64,000 nt of DNA from Roseovarius azorensis (GCF_900109455.1 NZ_FOAG01000012.1:49460-113459), one strand, 5' to 3'; positions 28,403 to 37,748 are shown, counted from the stretch's first letter. Numbers and translations are program-made. Notes: generated by a model not told the origin, from the sequence alone.

Positions 28403-29200
28403 ATGTATGACGCGCCCAAGCTGGAGAGAAACGTGGACGACAGGACTATCAAATTTTCCGCCCGCAACGTGCATGTCTTTTACGGCGAGACAGAGGCGAT
28501 CAAGGGCGTGGATGTCGATATCCTCGACAATACCGTCACCGCCTTTATCGGGCCGTCGGGTTGTGGCAAATCCACCTTTCTGCGCTGCCTCAACCGGATG
28601 AACGACACCATCGACATCTGCCGCGTGACCGGCGACATCAGGCTTGACGGGCACGACATCTACGACAGGTCGGTCGACCCGGTGCAACTGCGCGCCAAGG
28701 TCGGCATGGTGTTCCAGAAACCCAACCCTTTCCCCAAGTCGATCTATGACAACGTTGCCTACGGCCCCCGCATTCACGGTCTGGCCCGCACCAGGGCCGA
28801 TCTCGACGCCATCGTCGAGCAATCCCTGCGCCGCGCCGCCCTCTGGGACGAGGCCAAGGACCGGCTCGACCAGCCCGGCACCGGCCTCTCCGGCGGCCAG
28901 CAGCAGCGGCTCTGCATCGCCCGCGCCGTTGCCACCTCGCCCGAGGTGCTCTTGATGGACGAACCCTGCTCGGCGCTCGACCCGATCGCAACGGCGCAGG
29001 TCGAGGAACTGATCGACGAACTGCGCCAGGACTATTCGGTCGTGATCGTGACCCACTCGATGCAGCAGGCCGCGCGCGTCAGCCAGAAGACCGCGTTCTT
29101 TCACCTCGGCCACCTTGTCGAATTCGGCGATACCGGTCAGATTTTCACCAACCCCCACGATGAGCGCACCGAGAGCTACATCACCGGGCGTATCGGCTAA
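28403..29200 (+). CDS. pstB: Phosphate ABC transporter ATP-binding protein
   Basis: 265 residues from the ATG at 28403 (AAAGGACA before it). Walker A is GPSGCGKST (50-58), the signature is LSGGQQQR and Walker B is [12 protein letters not shown]. It powers phosphate import and, with PhoU and PhoR, takes part in sensing. Confidence 0.96.
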   Translation: MYDAPKLERNVDDRTIKFSARNVHVFYGETEAIKGVDVDILDNTVTAFIGPSGCGKSTFLRCLNRMNDTIDICRVTGDIRLDGHDIYDRSVDPVQLRAKVGMVFQKPNPFPKSIYDNVAYGPRIHGLARTRADLDAIVEQSLRRAALWDEAKDRLDQPGTGLSGGQQQRLCIARAVATSPEVLLMDEPCSALDPIATAQVEELIDELRQDYSVVIVTHSMQQAARVSQKTAFFHLGHLVEFGDTGQIFTNPHDERTESYITGRIG

Positions 29201-29211
29201 GGATTTCCCAG

Positions 29212-29940
29212 ATGTCCGACCACCAGCATATCGTGTCCTCCTTCGATCGCGATCTCGAAACCATCCAGGCCCATATCATGAAGATGGGCGGCATGGTCGA
29301 GCGCGCGATCTCGGATGCCGCCCGCTCGCTCGAAACCCGCGACGACGAACTGGCCGAAGAGGTCAGGGGGCGCGACAAGGCGATCGACGCCCTCGAAGAG
29401 CAGATCAACCAGGAGGCCGCCCGCGTCCTCGCCCTGCGCGCGCCCACGGCGCGCGACCTGCGCCTCATCCTCACCGTGATCAAGATCTCGGCCAGCCTCG
29501 AACGCATCGGCGACTACGCCAAGAACATGGCCAAGCGCACCTCTGTCCTGACCCGGATGTCGCCGGTCAACGGCTCTCCGGCGGCGCTGCGCCGCATGGC
29601 GCGCGAGGTCGAGGAAATGCTCAAGGACGTGCTCGACGCCTATATCCAGCGCGATCAGGATCTCGCCCGCGAGGTGATGCAGCGCGATCAGGATGTAGAT
29701 CAGATGTATAACGCGATCTTCCGCGAATTCCTGACCTTCATGATGGAGGATCCGCGCAACATCACCGCCTGCATGCACCTGCATTTCATCGCCAAGAACA
29801 CCGAACGAATGGGCGATCTGGTCACCGCCATCGCCGAACAGGTGGTCTATCTGGTCTCCGGCGAGATGCCTGACGAGCCCCGCCCCAAGGGCGATCAGAC
29901 CTCGGTCGATCCGTCCATCGCCCCCGACATCCGGGCCTGA
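29212..29940 (+). CDS. phoU: Phosphate signalling protein PhoU
   Basis: 242 residues made of two three-helix PhoU repeats, with the metal-binding patterns ERIGDYAKN and ERMGDLVTA. It couples the Pst transporter to the PhoR kinase as a negative regulator. It lies 11 bp after pstB. Confidence 0.96.
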   Translation: MSDHQHIVSSFDRDLETIQAHIMKMGGMVERAISDAARSLETRDDELAEEVRGRDKAIDALEEQINQEAARVLALRAPTARDLRLILTVIKISASLERIGDYAKNMAKRTSVLTRMSPVNGSPAALRRMAREVEEMLKDVLDAYIQRDQDLAREVMQRDQDVDQMYNAIFREFLTFMMEDPRNITACMHLHFIAKNTERMGDLVTAIAEQVVYLVSGEMPDEPRPKGDQTSVDPSIAPDIRA

Positions 29941-29957
29941 AACAGGAGCAGCGCACC

Positions 29958-30647
29958 ATGTCCGCCGATCAGCCCACCGTCCTTCTGGTCGAGGACGAAC
30001 CAGCACAGCGCGAGGTGCTGGGCTACAACCTGGAGGCCGACGGGTTTCGCGTCCTTACTGCCAGCAATGGCGAAGAGGCGCTGCTGATGGTATCGGAAAT
30101 GCCGCCCGACATCATCGTGCTCGACTGGATGATGCCCAATGTCTCGGGGATAGAGGTCTGCCGCCAGCTCAAGACGCGCTCCGAGACCCGCAGCATTCCC
30201 ATCATCATGCTCTCAGCCCGCTCGGAAGAGGTGGACCGCGTGCGCGGGCTGGAAACCGGGGCGGACGATTATGTGATCAAGCCCTATTCGCTAGTGGAAC
30301 TGATGGCGCGGGTGCGTGCGCAACTGCGCCGCACCCGGCCCGCCTCGGTGGGCGAGCGGCTGGAATATCTCGACATCGTGCTCGATGCGGAAACCCACCG
30401 CGTGACCCGCGCGGAAAAGCCGCTGAAACTCGGGCCGACCGAATTTCGCCTGCTGTCCACGTTCATGGAAAAACCCGGTCGCGTCTGGTCGCGCGAGCAG
30501 TTGCTAGATCGCGTCTGGGGCCGCGACATCTATGTCGACACCCGCACCGTCGATGTGCATATCGGCCGGCTGCGCAAGGCGCTCTGCCAACACGGCGGTG
30601 CTGATCCGCTGCGCACCGTGCGCGGGGCGGGGTATGCCTTGGGCTAA
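29958..30647 (+). CDS. phoB: Phosphate regulon response regulator PhoB
   Basis: 229 residues: receiver domain with acidic pocket E12 D13 and phosphoacceptor D56 (IIVLDWMMP), then an OmpR-type winged helix (about 130-228, GPTEFRLLSTFMEKPGRVWSREQLLDRVWG). It ends the phoR-pstSCAB-phoU-phoB unit and should activate it at Pho boxes when phosphate is low. Confidence 0.96.
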   Translation: MSADQPTVLLVEDEPAQREVLGYNLEADGFRVLTASNGEEALLMVSEMPPDIIVLDWMMPNVSGIEVCRQLKTRSETRSIPIIMLSARSEEVDRVRGLETGADDYVIKPYSLVELMARVRAQLRRTRPASVGERLEYLDIVLDAETHRVTRAEKPLKLGPTEFRLLSTFMEKPGRVWSREQLLDRVWGRDIYVDTRTVDVHIGRLRKALCQHGGADPLRTVRGAGYALG

Positions 30648-30854
30648 TCGCAGGGGCCGAGCACCGCGTGGCTCATTGCTCGGCTCGACCTTTCCACCTC
30701 AGGTCAAAACCGGCCCCCACCCGGCATTAACTGTTCCGCGCCGCAAATTCATGCCGGAGTAGGGGGGCGCCGCCGCCTAAACGCATCAGACGCCTGCGCC
30801 ACGCGCGACAATGCTCGGCGCACCGCGACACGCCTACGGCAAGTCCAATCAACC

Positions 30855-30879
30855 GTATGGTTTTCCGCGAAAACCGTAC
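30855..30879. repeat. Hairpin between convergent phoB and gcdR-like genes
   Basis: Arms GTATGGTTTTC and GAAAACCGTAC pair over 11 bp with one G-U pair around a CGC loop. No T run follows on either strand, so a terminator is uncertain; it may serve as a bidirectional 3' end or a binding site. The rest of 30648-30926 shows no gene. Confidence 0.45.
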
Positions 30880-30926
30880 AGCCTGTCAAAATAAACCCTA
30901 TCTTAATCCATTCCAGAACCGCACCC

Positions 30927-31838
30927 TCATCGTGGCAGCAAATCCTCGTCCTCCGCCTGACCCGCCAGCCAGTCGCGGAATGTCGTCAGCGCCGGATCGC
31001 GCCCGTTCTGGACCGGCCAGACCAGGTAATAAGCGCCGGAAATCATGGTCTTGTCGCCCCAGACGCAGGTCAGCCGCCCGGTCGCCAGATCCTGCTCGGC
31101 CAGGTAGTCGGGCAACAGCGCGACGCCCAACCCGTGCAGTGCGGCCTGCGTTATGGTTGAAAACTGGTCATAGATCGTGCCGTTAACCTTTGCCCCCTCA
31201 ACCCCATGCGCCGCCAGCCATGCCGCCCAGGCATTTGGTCGTGTCTCGATATGCAGAAGCGGCAGGTCCAGCAGATCCCGCGCCGCTCGTACCGGCGGGT
31301 GCGACGCGAGGAAATCAGGTGACGCCACCGGCAGGACAGCCTCGGTTTTCAGCCGCAGCGCCTCTGTTCCCAGCCAATCCGGTTTGCCGAAATGTATCGC
31401 TGCATCAAATGGTTCAGAGGCAAAGTTGAATGGTTTTAGACGGGTTGACAGGTTGATCGTCACCTCCGGGTGCAGCCGCGCGAAATCCGCCAGCCGTGGC
31501 ACCAGCCACCGCATGCCAAAGCTGGGCAGGATCGCAAGGCTCAGGCTGCCGCCCACCGGATTGACCGTCAGCTTGACCGACGCCTGCGCGATCTGTTGCA
31601 GCGCGCTGCGAATCCTGTCGGCATACTCCGCCGCCTGCGGAGTCAGGACCAGGCTGCGCCCCTGCCGCAGGAACAGCGTCACGCCAAGCTGACCCTCCAG
31701 TGTTTTCAACTGCCTGCTGATAGCACTCTGGGTCTGCGACAATTCTTCCGCCGCTGCCGTGGCGCTGCCCAGCCGATCCAACGCCTCCAGCGCGCGCAGG
31801 GCAGAGATCGAGGGTAGAAAGCGGCGAGGCAGGGTCAT
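30927..31838 (-). CDS. LysR-type regulator, GcvA-like, probably controlling gcdH
   Basis: 303 residues; LysR helix-turn-helix at about 8-66 (LRALEALDRLGSATAAAEELSQTQSAISRQL) and a GcvA-type effector domain. It is divergent from glutaryl-CoA dehydrogenase with a 104-bp shared intergenic region, like gcdR-gcdH in Pseudomonas. A role as glutarate/lysine-degradation regulator is inferred from this position. Confidence 0.87.
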   Translation of the reverse strand: MTLPRRFLPSISALRALEALDRLGSATAAAEELSQTQSAISRQLKTLEGQLGVTLFLRQGRSLVLTPQAAEYADRIRSALQQIAQASVKLTVNPVGGSLSLAILPSFGMRWLVPRLADFARLHPEVTINLSTRLKPFNFASEPFDAAIHFGKPDWLGTEALRLKTEAVLPVASPDFLASHPPVRAARDLLDLPLLHIETRPNAWAAWLAAHGVEGAKVNGTIYDQFSTITQAALHGLGVALLPDYLAEQDLATGRLTCVWGDKTMISGAYYLVWPVQNGRDPALTTFRDWLAGQAEDEDLLPR

Positions 31839-31942
31839 GCTTGCGGTTTACTCATGGGTTGATGTGGAAATATCGTTATTCTTTGGGGTTTGACCAGTGT
31901 AACCTGTCCGAAACCCGTTAAAAAACGCATAAGGACTCCGCC

Positions 31943-33166
31943 ATGACCGCCAAGACGCCGACGCTGCGCGCCAAGGATGCACCGGATCTTAACACATTCG
32001 ATTGGGCCGACCCCTTCCGCCTTGCCGATCAGTTGTCCGAAGAGGAACGGATGATCGCCGAAAGCGCCCGCACATTCGCGCAGGAGACCCTGCAACCCCG
32101 TGTCATCGCTGCCTATCGCGAAGAACGGGTAGAGCCTGGAATCTTCAATGAAATGGGCAGGATGGGCCTTCTCGGCACCACCATCCCCGAGGAATACGGC
32201 GGGCTTGGCGCGGGCTATGTCAGCTATGGCCTCGTCGCCCGCGAGATCGAGCGCGTCGATTCGGGCTATCGCTCGATGATGAGCGTGCAATCCTCTCTCG
32301 TGATGTATCCGATCTATGCCTATGGCTCCAAGGATCAGCGCCGCAAATACCTGCCGGGTCTGGCCAGCGGCGAGTTGATCGGCTGTTTCGGCCTGACGGA
32401 ACCCGACGCCGGTAGCGATCCGGCCGGCATGAAAACCCGCGCCATTCGCACAGATAGTGGATATCGCATCACCGGCACCAAGATGTGGATATCCAACAGC
32501 CCCATCGCCGATGTCTTCGTCATCTGGGCCAAGTCCGAGGCGCATGACGGCAAGATCCGCGGCTTCATTCTCGAAAAGGGCATGAAGGGCCTCAGCGCGC
32601 CGAAAGTGGGTGGCAAACTCAGCCTTCGCGCCTCGGTGACCGGCGAAATCGTGATGGACAATGTAGAGGTATCAGAGGACGCACTTTTGCCTAATGTTCA
32701 AGGGCTTAAGGGGCCTTTCGGATGTCTCAACCGCGCTCGATTCGGGATCGCCTGGGGCGTCATGGGGGCGGCCGAGTTCTGTTGGCACGCCGCCCGTCAA
32801 TACGGCCTTGACCGGCGGCAATTCAACCGCCCGCTGGCCCAGACCCAGCTTTTCCAGTTGAAACTGGCCAACATGCAGACCGAAATCGCGCTCGGCCTTC
32901 AGGCCGCCCTGCGCGTCGGCCGCCTGATGGACGAGGCCAACGCCGCCCCCGAGATGATCAGCCTGATAAAACGCAACAACTGTGGCAAGGCGCTGGAAAT
33001 CGCACGCCACGCCCGCGACATGCATGGCGGAAACGGAATTTCAGAGGAATTTCAAGTTATTAGACATATGGTCAACCTCGAGACCGTCAACACCTACGAA
33101 GGCACCCATGATGTCCATGCGCTGATCCTGGGGCGCGCACAAACCGGCTTGCAGGCGTTCTTCTGA
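31943..33166 (+). CDS. gcdH: Glutaryl-CoA dehydrogenase
   Basis: 407 residues of the acyl-CoA dehydrogenase fold. [29 protein letters not shown] and [19 protein letters not shown] mark the glutaryl-CoA branch, with the catalytic base at E386. It oxidises and decarboxylates glutaryl-CoA to crotonyl-CoA in lysine, hydroxylysine and tryptophan breakdown, passing electrons to ETF. Its regulator is divergent. Confidence 0.93.
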   Translation: MTAKTPTLRAKDAPDLNTFDWADPFRLADQLSEEERMIAESARTFAQETLQPRVIAAYREERVEPGIFNEMGRMGLLGTTIPEEYGGLGAGYVSYGLVAREIERVDSGYRSMMSVQSSLVMYPIYAYGSKDQRRKYLPGLASGELIGCFGLTEPDAGSDPAGMKTRAIRTDSGYRITGTKMWISNSPIADVFVIWAKSEAHDGKIRGFILEKGMKGLSAPKVGGKLSLRASVTGEIVMDNVEVSEDALLPNVQGLKGPFGCLNRARFGIAWGVMGAAEFCWHAARQYGLDRRQFNRPLAQTQLFQLKLANMQTEIALGLQAALRVGRLMDEANAAPEMISLIKRNNCGKALEIARHARDMHGGNGISEEFQVIRHMVNLETVNTYEGTHDVHALILGRAQTGLQAFF

Positions 33167-33204
33167 CAGGGCAGGGTCGGCCAGAACACGCAACAGGAGC
33201 CGTG

Positions 33205-34467
33205 ATGACCGCAGGTCTGGGGAACCTCTGGCGCGATAGCGCCGCCGAACATCTCTCGGCCCCGCAGTTTCAGGGCAACCGCAACACCGATCTCGCCATC
33301 ATCGGCGGCGGGTTCACCGGGCTGTCGGCTGCGCTGCATGCCGCGGAGCAGGGGGCAGAGGTAACCCTGCTTGAAGCTGAAACCATCGGTCATGGCGGTT
33401 CCGGGCGCAATGTCGGACTGGTCAATGCAGGGCTGTGGCTGCCGCCCGATGATGTCTGCAAAACCCTTGGAAATCAGGCGGGTGAGCATCTCAACAGCGT
33501 TCTGGCGACAGCCCCTGACCTGGTGTTCGACCTGATCGAACACCACGCCATCGCCTGCGAGCCGGTACGCGCGGGCACGCTGCATCTGGCGCATGCGCCG
33601 GGCGGGATGGAGCAGTTGCAGATGCGTCTAACCCAAACGCAGGCGCGCGGCGCGCCGGTGCGGCTGCTCGACGCACAGGAAACCGCGGCGCGACTTGGCA
33701 CGGCGCGGTTTCACGGTGCCCTGCACGATTCCCGCGCAGGCACGATCCAGCCGCTGGCCTATGCGCGCGGGCTGGCGCGCGCCGCGACCGAACAGGGTGC
33801 GCGCCTGCACGAACAGAGCCCCGTCACCAGCGCCGAGCGGCGCGGCGGACAATGGCTGATTTCCACGCGGGGCGGCAAATTGCAGGCGCGCCGCCTGCTC
33901 ATCGCCACCAACGCCTATCATCAGCCCGTTGCGCATATCAGACTGCCAAGCGTTCCCGTGGTGCAGTATTTTCAGCTCGCCACGACTCCGCTGGGGGACA
34001 ATCTGGCGGGTGACATTCTGGCAGGCGGTGAGGGGGCATGGGATACCGGGCTGGTCATGACCTCGATCCGGCGGGATCGCGCGGGGCGCGTGATCCTCGG
34101 GGGCATGGGCGGCAATGCACGCCCACATGCCGACTGGGCGCGGCGCAAGCTGACGCAACTGTTTCCACGGCTCAAGGGGGCAGGGATCGAGCACGCCTGG
34201 GCGGGCCGGATCGCCATGACCCATGATCATCTGCCGCGTATTCAGCGCATGGGGCCGGGGGCCTATGCGATCTACGGCTATTCCGGGCGCGGTATCGGCC
34301 CCGGCACGGTCTTTGGCAAGGCCGTGGCCGAGGCGCTGTTGCAGGATAGTGAAGCGGGCCTGCCGGTCCCGGCGGTCGAGGCGCATCACGAGCGATTCGC
34401 TGCGCTCAGATCGCTCTATTACGAAACCGGAGCACGGCTTGTGCATCTGGCCGCCGCACGACCCTGA
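33205..34467 (+). CDS. FAD-dependent amine/amino-acid oxidase (DAO, PuuB/OrdL type)
   Basis: 420 residues from the ATG at 33205 (CAACAGGAG before it). The Rossmann start DLAIIGGGFTGLSAALHAAEQGAEVTLLEAE and the motif GHGGSGRNVGLVNAGLW are those of PuuB/OrdL-type gamma-glutamylputrescine oxidase relatives. The C-terminal YGYSGRGIGPGTVFGKAVAE is the second FAD contact. It starts 38 bp after gcdH and is probably co-transcribed. A link to lysine or polyamine catabolism is inferred. Confidence 0.85.
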   Translation: MTAGLGNLWRDSAAEHLSAPQFQGNRNTDLAIIGGGFTGLSAALHAAEQGAEVTLLEAETIGHGGSGRNVGLVNAGLWLPPDDVCKTLGNQAGEHLNSVLATAPDLVFDLIEHHAIACEPVRAGTLHLAHAPGGMEQLQMRLTQTQARGAPVRLLDAQETAARLGTARFHGALHDSRAGTIQPLAYARGLARAATEQGARLHEQSPVTSAERRGGQWLISTRGGKLQARRLLIATNAYHQPVAHIRLPSVPVVQYFQLATTPLGDNLAGDILAGGEGAWDTGLVMTSIRRDRAGRVILGGMGGNARPHADWARRKLTQLFPRLKGAGIEHAWAGRIAMTHDHLPRIQRMGPGAYAIYGYSGRGIGPGTVFGKAVAEALLQDSEAGLPVPAVEAHHERFAALRSLYYETGARLVHLAAARP

Positions 34468-34556
34468 CAAAATTGCACAGACATTGTGAGTGCTGGACCA
34501 TTGTGCGCCCGCAGAAAAGGTTTACCTGCTCAGCCAGCATGTAACAGGAGCATGAC

Positions 34557-35960
34557 ATGGCACTTTCCGAGACCGGCGCACATTTCACGACCGGCAATCT
34601 CTTCCGGCATGTCTCGGTGATGTCTCTGACATCAAGCATCGGGCTGATGGCGATATTTGCGGTCGATCTGCTTGATATCGTGTTCATTTCCATGCTGGGG
34701 CGCGAGGAACTGGCGGCAGCAGCGGGCTATGCCAGCGTCATCATGTTCTTTGCCAGCGCCATCAATATCGGCCTGTCGATAGCGGCCGGCGCCCTGGTCG
34801 CGCGTGCGCTCGGCGAGAACAACCATGTCGATGCCCGTGAATTCGCCAGCAGCTCCGCAGTGATCGCGGTTGGTGTCGGGCTTGTCCTGCCGCTTCTGGC
34901 GCTGCCCAACATGGCGTTTTTGCTCGGTCTTGCCGGGGCCGACGGGCCGGTGGCCGAGATGGCGGCTGGCTATCTCTGGATCATCCTGCCGACAACATTC
35001 ATGTCGGGCCTGTCGATGGTCACAGTGGCCGTGCTGAGGGCCTATGGGGATGCGCGCGGGGCGATGTATCCGGCGCTGCTGGGGGCGGGGGTCAATGCGG
35101 TGCTTGATCCGATCCTGATCTTCACGCTCGGCCTCGAATTGCAAGGCGCTGCCATGGCCACCGTGCTGGCTCGCCTTGCAACTGTGGGGCTGGCCATGGG
35201 ACTCGCCATCCACCGCTATCGGGCGTTTGCCCGACCACGACCGCAATGTGTCGCCCGTGATTTCCGTGAAACGGCAATGATTGCGTTGCCCGCGGTGCTG
35301 GGCACAGTCGCCACGCCGGTCGGCACGGCCATCGTGACCCGCGAAATGGCGAAATACGGCTCAGACGCGGTGGCGGCACTGGCAGTGATCAACCGGATGA
35401 TTCCGGTGGTCTTTTCCGTCGTGCTGGCGCTGTCGGGCGCGATCGGACCGATCTTTGGCCAGAACTTCGGGGCAGGGCGCATGGACCGGGTGCAAGAGAC
35501 GTTCTCGGACGGGTTGAAATTTCTCGCGCTTTATGTGGTGGTCATGTCCGGGCTTCTGTTTGTGCTGCGCGATCCGCTGGCCGATCTCTTCGAGGCGACG
35601 GGGATGATGCGCTCCTTGCTCTACCTTTATCTCGGACCGCTGGCGCTGGCGTCGTTTTTCAACGGTGCGATTTTTGTCTCCAATGCCTCGTTCAACAATC
35701 TTGGCCATCCGTCATATTCGACCGGGGTGAACTGGGCGCGGCATACGCTTGGCACATGGCCTTTCGCGATCGCCTTCGGCGCGGTCTGGGGGGCGCATGG
35801 CGTGCTGATCGGACAGGCGGTTGGCGGTGCGATCTTTGCCGCCGTGGCGGTCTGGCTGGGCCTGCGCGTGATCGCGGCGCCGTGTCGTGATCCGCTCAAA
35901 CTGCATTACAAATGCCCGGATCAACGGATGCAGGTGGTCACGAACCGGACTGGTCGCTAA
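34557..35960 (+). CDS. MATE family multidrug/metabolite exporter
   Basis: 467 residues, about 12 membrane segments arranged as two MatE halves (SSIGLMAIFAVDLLDIVFISMLG; later AMIALPAVLGTVATPVGTAIV). A cation-coupled exporter. It follows the amine-oxidase-like gene by 89 bp, so export of a related compound is possible but not shown. Confidence 0.9.
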   Translation: MALSETGAHFTTGNLFRHVSVMSLTSSIGLMAIFAVDLLDIVFISMLGREELAAAAGYASVIMFFASAINIGLSIAAGALVARALGENNHVDAREFASSSAVIAVGVGLVLPLLALPNMAFLLGLAGADGPVAEMAAGYLWIILPTTFMSGLSMVTVAVLRAYGDARGAMYPALLGAGVNAVLDPILIFTLGLELQGAAMATVLARLATVGLAMGLAIHRYRAFARPRPQCVARDFRETAMIALPAVLGTVATPVGTAIVTREMAKYGSDAVAALAVINRMIPVVFSVVLALSGAIGPIFGQNFGAGRMDRVQETFSDGLKFLALYVVVMSGLLFVLRDPLADLFEATGMMRSLLYLYLGPLALASFFNGAIFVSNASFNNLGHPSYSTGVNWARHTLGTWPFAIAFGAVWGAHGVLIGQAVGGAIFAAVAVWLGLRVIAAPCRDPLKLHYKCPDQRMQVVTNRTGR

Positions 35961-36215
35961 TGCGCATAATCAGTATTATGTAAATTACATATAGAAAAAC
36001 CCTGAGCATACCATCTTGTTTCAACATATATTACATTGCTTTACGTCGCATTTCCCAGGCAAAGCTGTGCCGCACTCCTGCCTGAAATCTGATCAAGCGG
36101 ACAGTGCTAACCAATCGTGCAGAGAGCGCAGTCGCCAGTATAACTCCGATGCAACCAATGCAGGTCTCGACAGGCCAAGGATTCACGGTCTATGAGAGAG
36201 TTCGGGAGCAAGAAC
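35961..36215. other. AT-rich intergenic region before aroQ
   Basis: 255 bp, far more AT-rich than its surroundings for the first 100 bp. It holds the palindrome at 35977-35991. I see no small gene. An ATG at 36192 is in frame with aroQ but the later start is preferred. Confidence 0.5.
35977..35991. promoter_or_regulatory. Palindrome TATGTAAATTACATA
   Basis: Perfect inverted repeat, 7-bp arms around one base, about 225 bp before aroQ in the AT-rich region. It could be an operator for the aroQ-luxR unit or act on the 3' side of the MATE gene. Confidence 0.45.
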
Positions 36216-36659
36216 ATGACCAGTATCCTAATATTGAACGGCCCGAACCTCAATCTGCTCGGCACACGTCAGCCCGAGGTTTACGGACATACGACACTTG
36301 CCGATATCGAGGCCATGTGTCGGGCGAAAGCGGCGGACCTTGGTGTGGATCTCAGCTTTGAGCAGAGCAACCACGAAGGCGCGCTGATCGACGCGATCCA
36401 CGCCGCGCGTGGACGGCATGACGGGATTATCCTGAATGCCGGGGCCTATACGCATACGTCCGTGGCGCTGATGGATGCAATCAGTTCTGCTGCCCTGCCC
36501 GCCATCGAGCTGCATCTGTCGAATGTGCATGCACGCGAGCCGTTCCGCCATCAGTCCTATATCGCAAAAGTGGTGGTTGGCATCATCTGCGGTTTCGGCG
36601 CCCGTGGCTATCTGCTGGCACTCGATGCAATCTGCGGGCATCTGGAGGATGGCGGGTGA
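36216..36659 (+). CDS. aroQ: Type II 3-dehydroquinate dehydratase
   Basis: 147 residues from the ATG at 36216 (GGGAGC before it). [21 protein letters not shown] carries the catalytic Arg and the adjacent active Tyr; [13 protein letters not shown] and [14 protein letters not shown] complete the site. It dehydrates 3-dehydroquinate to 3-dehydroshikimate. Its stop codon overlaps the GTG start of the LuxR-type gene, a rare partner for aroQ. Confidence 0.95.
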   Translation: MTSILILNGPNLNLLGTRQPEVYGHTTLADIEAMCRAKAADLGVDLSFEQSNHEGALIDAIHAARGRHDGIILNAGAYTHTSVALMDAISSAALPAIELHLSNVHAREPFRHQSYIAKVVVGIICGFGARGYLLALDAICGHLEDGG

Positions 36660-37411
36660 TAGAAGCCAGCAAGATCAATACGCTTGCGAATGCCACGTCG
36701 GTCGAGGAACTGTGGGATCTCCACACCCGGAACATGGCGGAGTTCGGATTTGACAGGTTGATCTATGGCTATACCCGCTATCGCACCGCCACCTCACTGG
36801 GCGATCCCGATGATTTCGTTCTGCTGACCAATCACAGCCCGAGCTACACGGATGTCTTCATCGGTGAAGGCCTGTATTTTCACGCGCCCATGGTGCGTTG
36901 GGCGCTCGAACATGACGGGGCCTGTTCCTGGTCGATTCTGGGCGAGATGATTGCAAGCGGCACCCTTAGCCCGCAGGAACGCAAGGTTTTCGAATTCAAC
37001 CGATCCCAGAACGTCACCGCGGGCTATTCCATCAGCTTCAAGTCCCTGTCCCCGCGCACCAAGGGTGCGATTGCACTGACGGCCCGCCCAGGCATGGCCC
37101 AGGGCGAGGTGGATGCCATCTGGCAGCGTGCGGGAGAGCATATCATGGCGCTCAACAATGTTGTGCATCTTCGTATCCTCTGCCTGCCCTACACCGCCCC
37201 CAGCCGTGCGCTGACGCAGCGGCAAAGAGAGGTGCTCGGATGGGTTGGCGATGGCAAGACGGTGCAGGATATTGCCCTGCTCATGGGGCTAACCCCGGCA
37301 ACGGTGGAAAAGCATCTGCGCCTGGCACGTCAGGCCCTGTCCGTTGAAACGACCGCCCAGGCGGTTCTCAAGGCCGCGCTTCAGAACCAGATGTTCATTC
37401 TGGAAAAATAG
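36656..37411 (+). CDS. LuxR-family regulator with autoinducer-binding-like domain (LuxR solo)
   Basis: 251 residues from a GTG at 36656. The N-terminal part (about 15-165) has the autoinducer-domain fold, with [13 protein letters not shown] and the conserved W92. The C-terminal part (about 190-245, [37 protein letters not shown]) is the LuxR helix-turn-helix. Where AHL receptors have Asp-Pro (D70-P71), this protein has A77-P78. No luxI synthase is in the window. It is translationally coupled to aroQ. It may therefore bind a non-AHL ligand. Confidence 0.88.
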   Translation: MIEASKINTLANATSVEELWDLHTRNMAEFGFDRLIYGYTRYRTATSLGDPDDFVLLTNHSPSYTDVFIGEGLYFHAPMVRWALEHDGACSWSILGEMIASGTLSPQERKVFEFNRSQNVTAGYSISFKSLSPRTKGAIALTARPGMAQGEVDAIWQRAGEHIMALNNVVHLRILCLPYTAPSRALTQRQREVLGWVGDGKTVQDIALLMGLTPATVEKHLRLARQALSVETTAQAVLKAALQNQMFILEK

Positions 37412-37463
37412 CGACAGTTTTCAGACTTTTTAATTCTGGTATGGAATTCCCTACTTTCCTTAC

Positions 37464-37480
37464 CTTACGTAAGATATAAT
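37464..37480 (+). promoter_or_regulatory. Promoter with overlapping palindrome for the candidate RNA
   Basis: A consensus -10 TATAAT (37475-37480) stands directly after the perfect palindrome CTTACGTAAG (37464-37473). No good -35 is seen at 16-19 bp, which fits a promoter that depends on an activator bound at the palindrome. Confidence 0.5.
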
Positions 37481-37486
37481 GATCTT

Positions 37487-37702
37487 CATGTTCCGTGAGT
37501 GGTGGCTTTGTAGCCCGGGAACATGGGGACCGTGTTGCCTTTTATTTCAAGGGATGATGCTGTTCTCTCCGGTTCTGCCGGAAGTCGGTCGTTGGCTCTT
37601 ATAGTCGGAGTGGGCGACCGACCCTATCGTGGTCGGCGTTTCATCCCCATCAGACTGTCGACCAGATCGGCGGTGTTGCCTTGAAAGGCGGCACCGCTTT
37701 TT
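37487..37702 (+). ncRNA. Candidate structured small RNA of about 215 nt
   Basis: From the predicted start near 37487 the sequence folds into an 8-bp hairpin CATGTTCC/GGAACATG (37487-37525) with an inner GGCT/AGCC stem, a small CCGG stem (37569-37581), and a perfect 8-bp stem GTCGGTCG/CGACCGAC (37584-37622). It ends with a plus-strand terminator (arms GGTGTTGCC/GGCGGCACC, 37672-37695) and T5 (37698-37702). GTGTTGCCTT occurs at 37532 and again in the terminator arm at 37673, so alternative pairing is possible. There is no ORF of note. I do not recognise a known RNA family; it lacks the features I know of 6S, SRP, RNase P or tmRNA. Confidence 0.55.
37671..37702 (+). terminator. Rho-independent terminator of the candidate RNA
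   Basis: Nine-pair stem with two G-U pairs, loop TTGAAA, then GC and five T bases on the plus strand. It faces the tsf terminator. Confidence 0.6.
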
Positions 37703-37723
37703 GTGTCGTATCTCTCCCGACAT

Positions 37724-37748
37724 AAAAAAGGGCGGCCCGAGGCCACCC
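37724..37748 (-). terminator. Rho-independent terminator of rpsB-tsf
   Basis: On the minus strand GGGTGGCC-TCG-GGCCGCCC followed by six T bases, 26 bases after the tsf stop. Confidence 0.8.

Noticed and set aside
37487..37702. Identification of the luxR-tsf RNA as 6S RNA
   Set aside because: It folds as several local hairpins rather than one long stem with a central bubble, at least by eye; a covariance search could overturn this.
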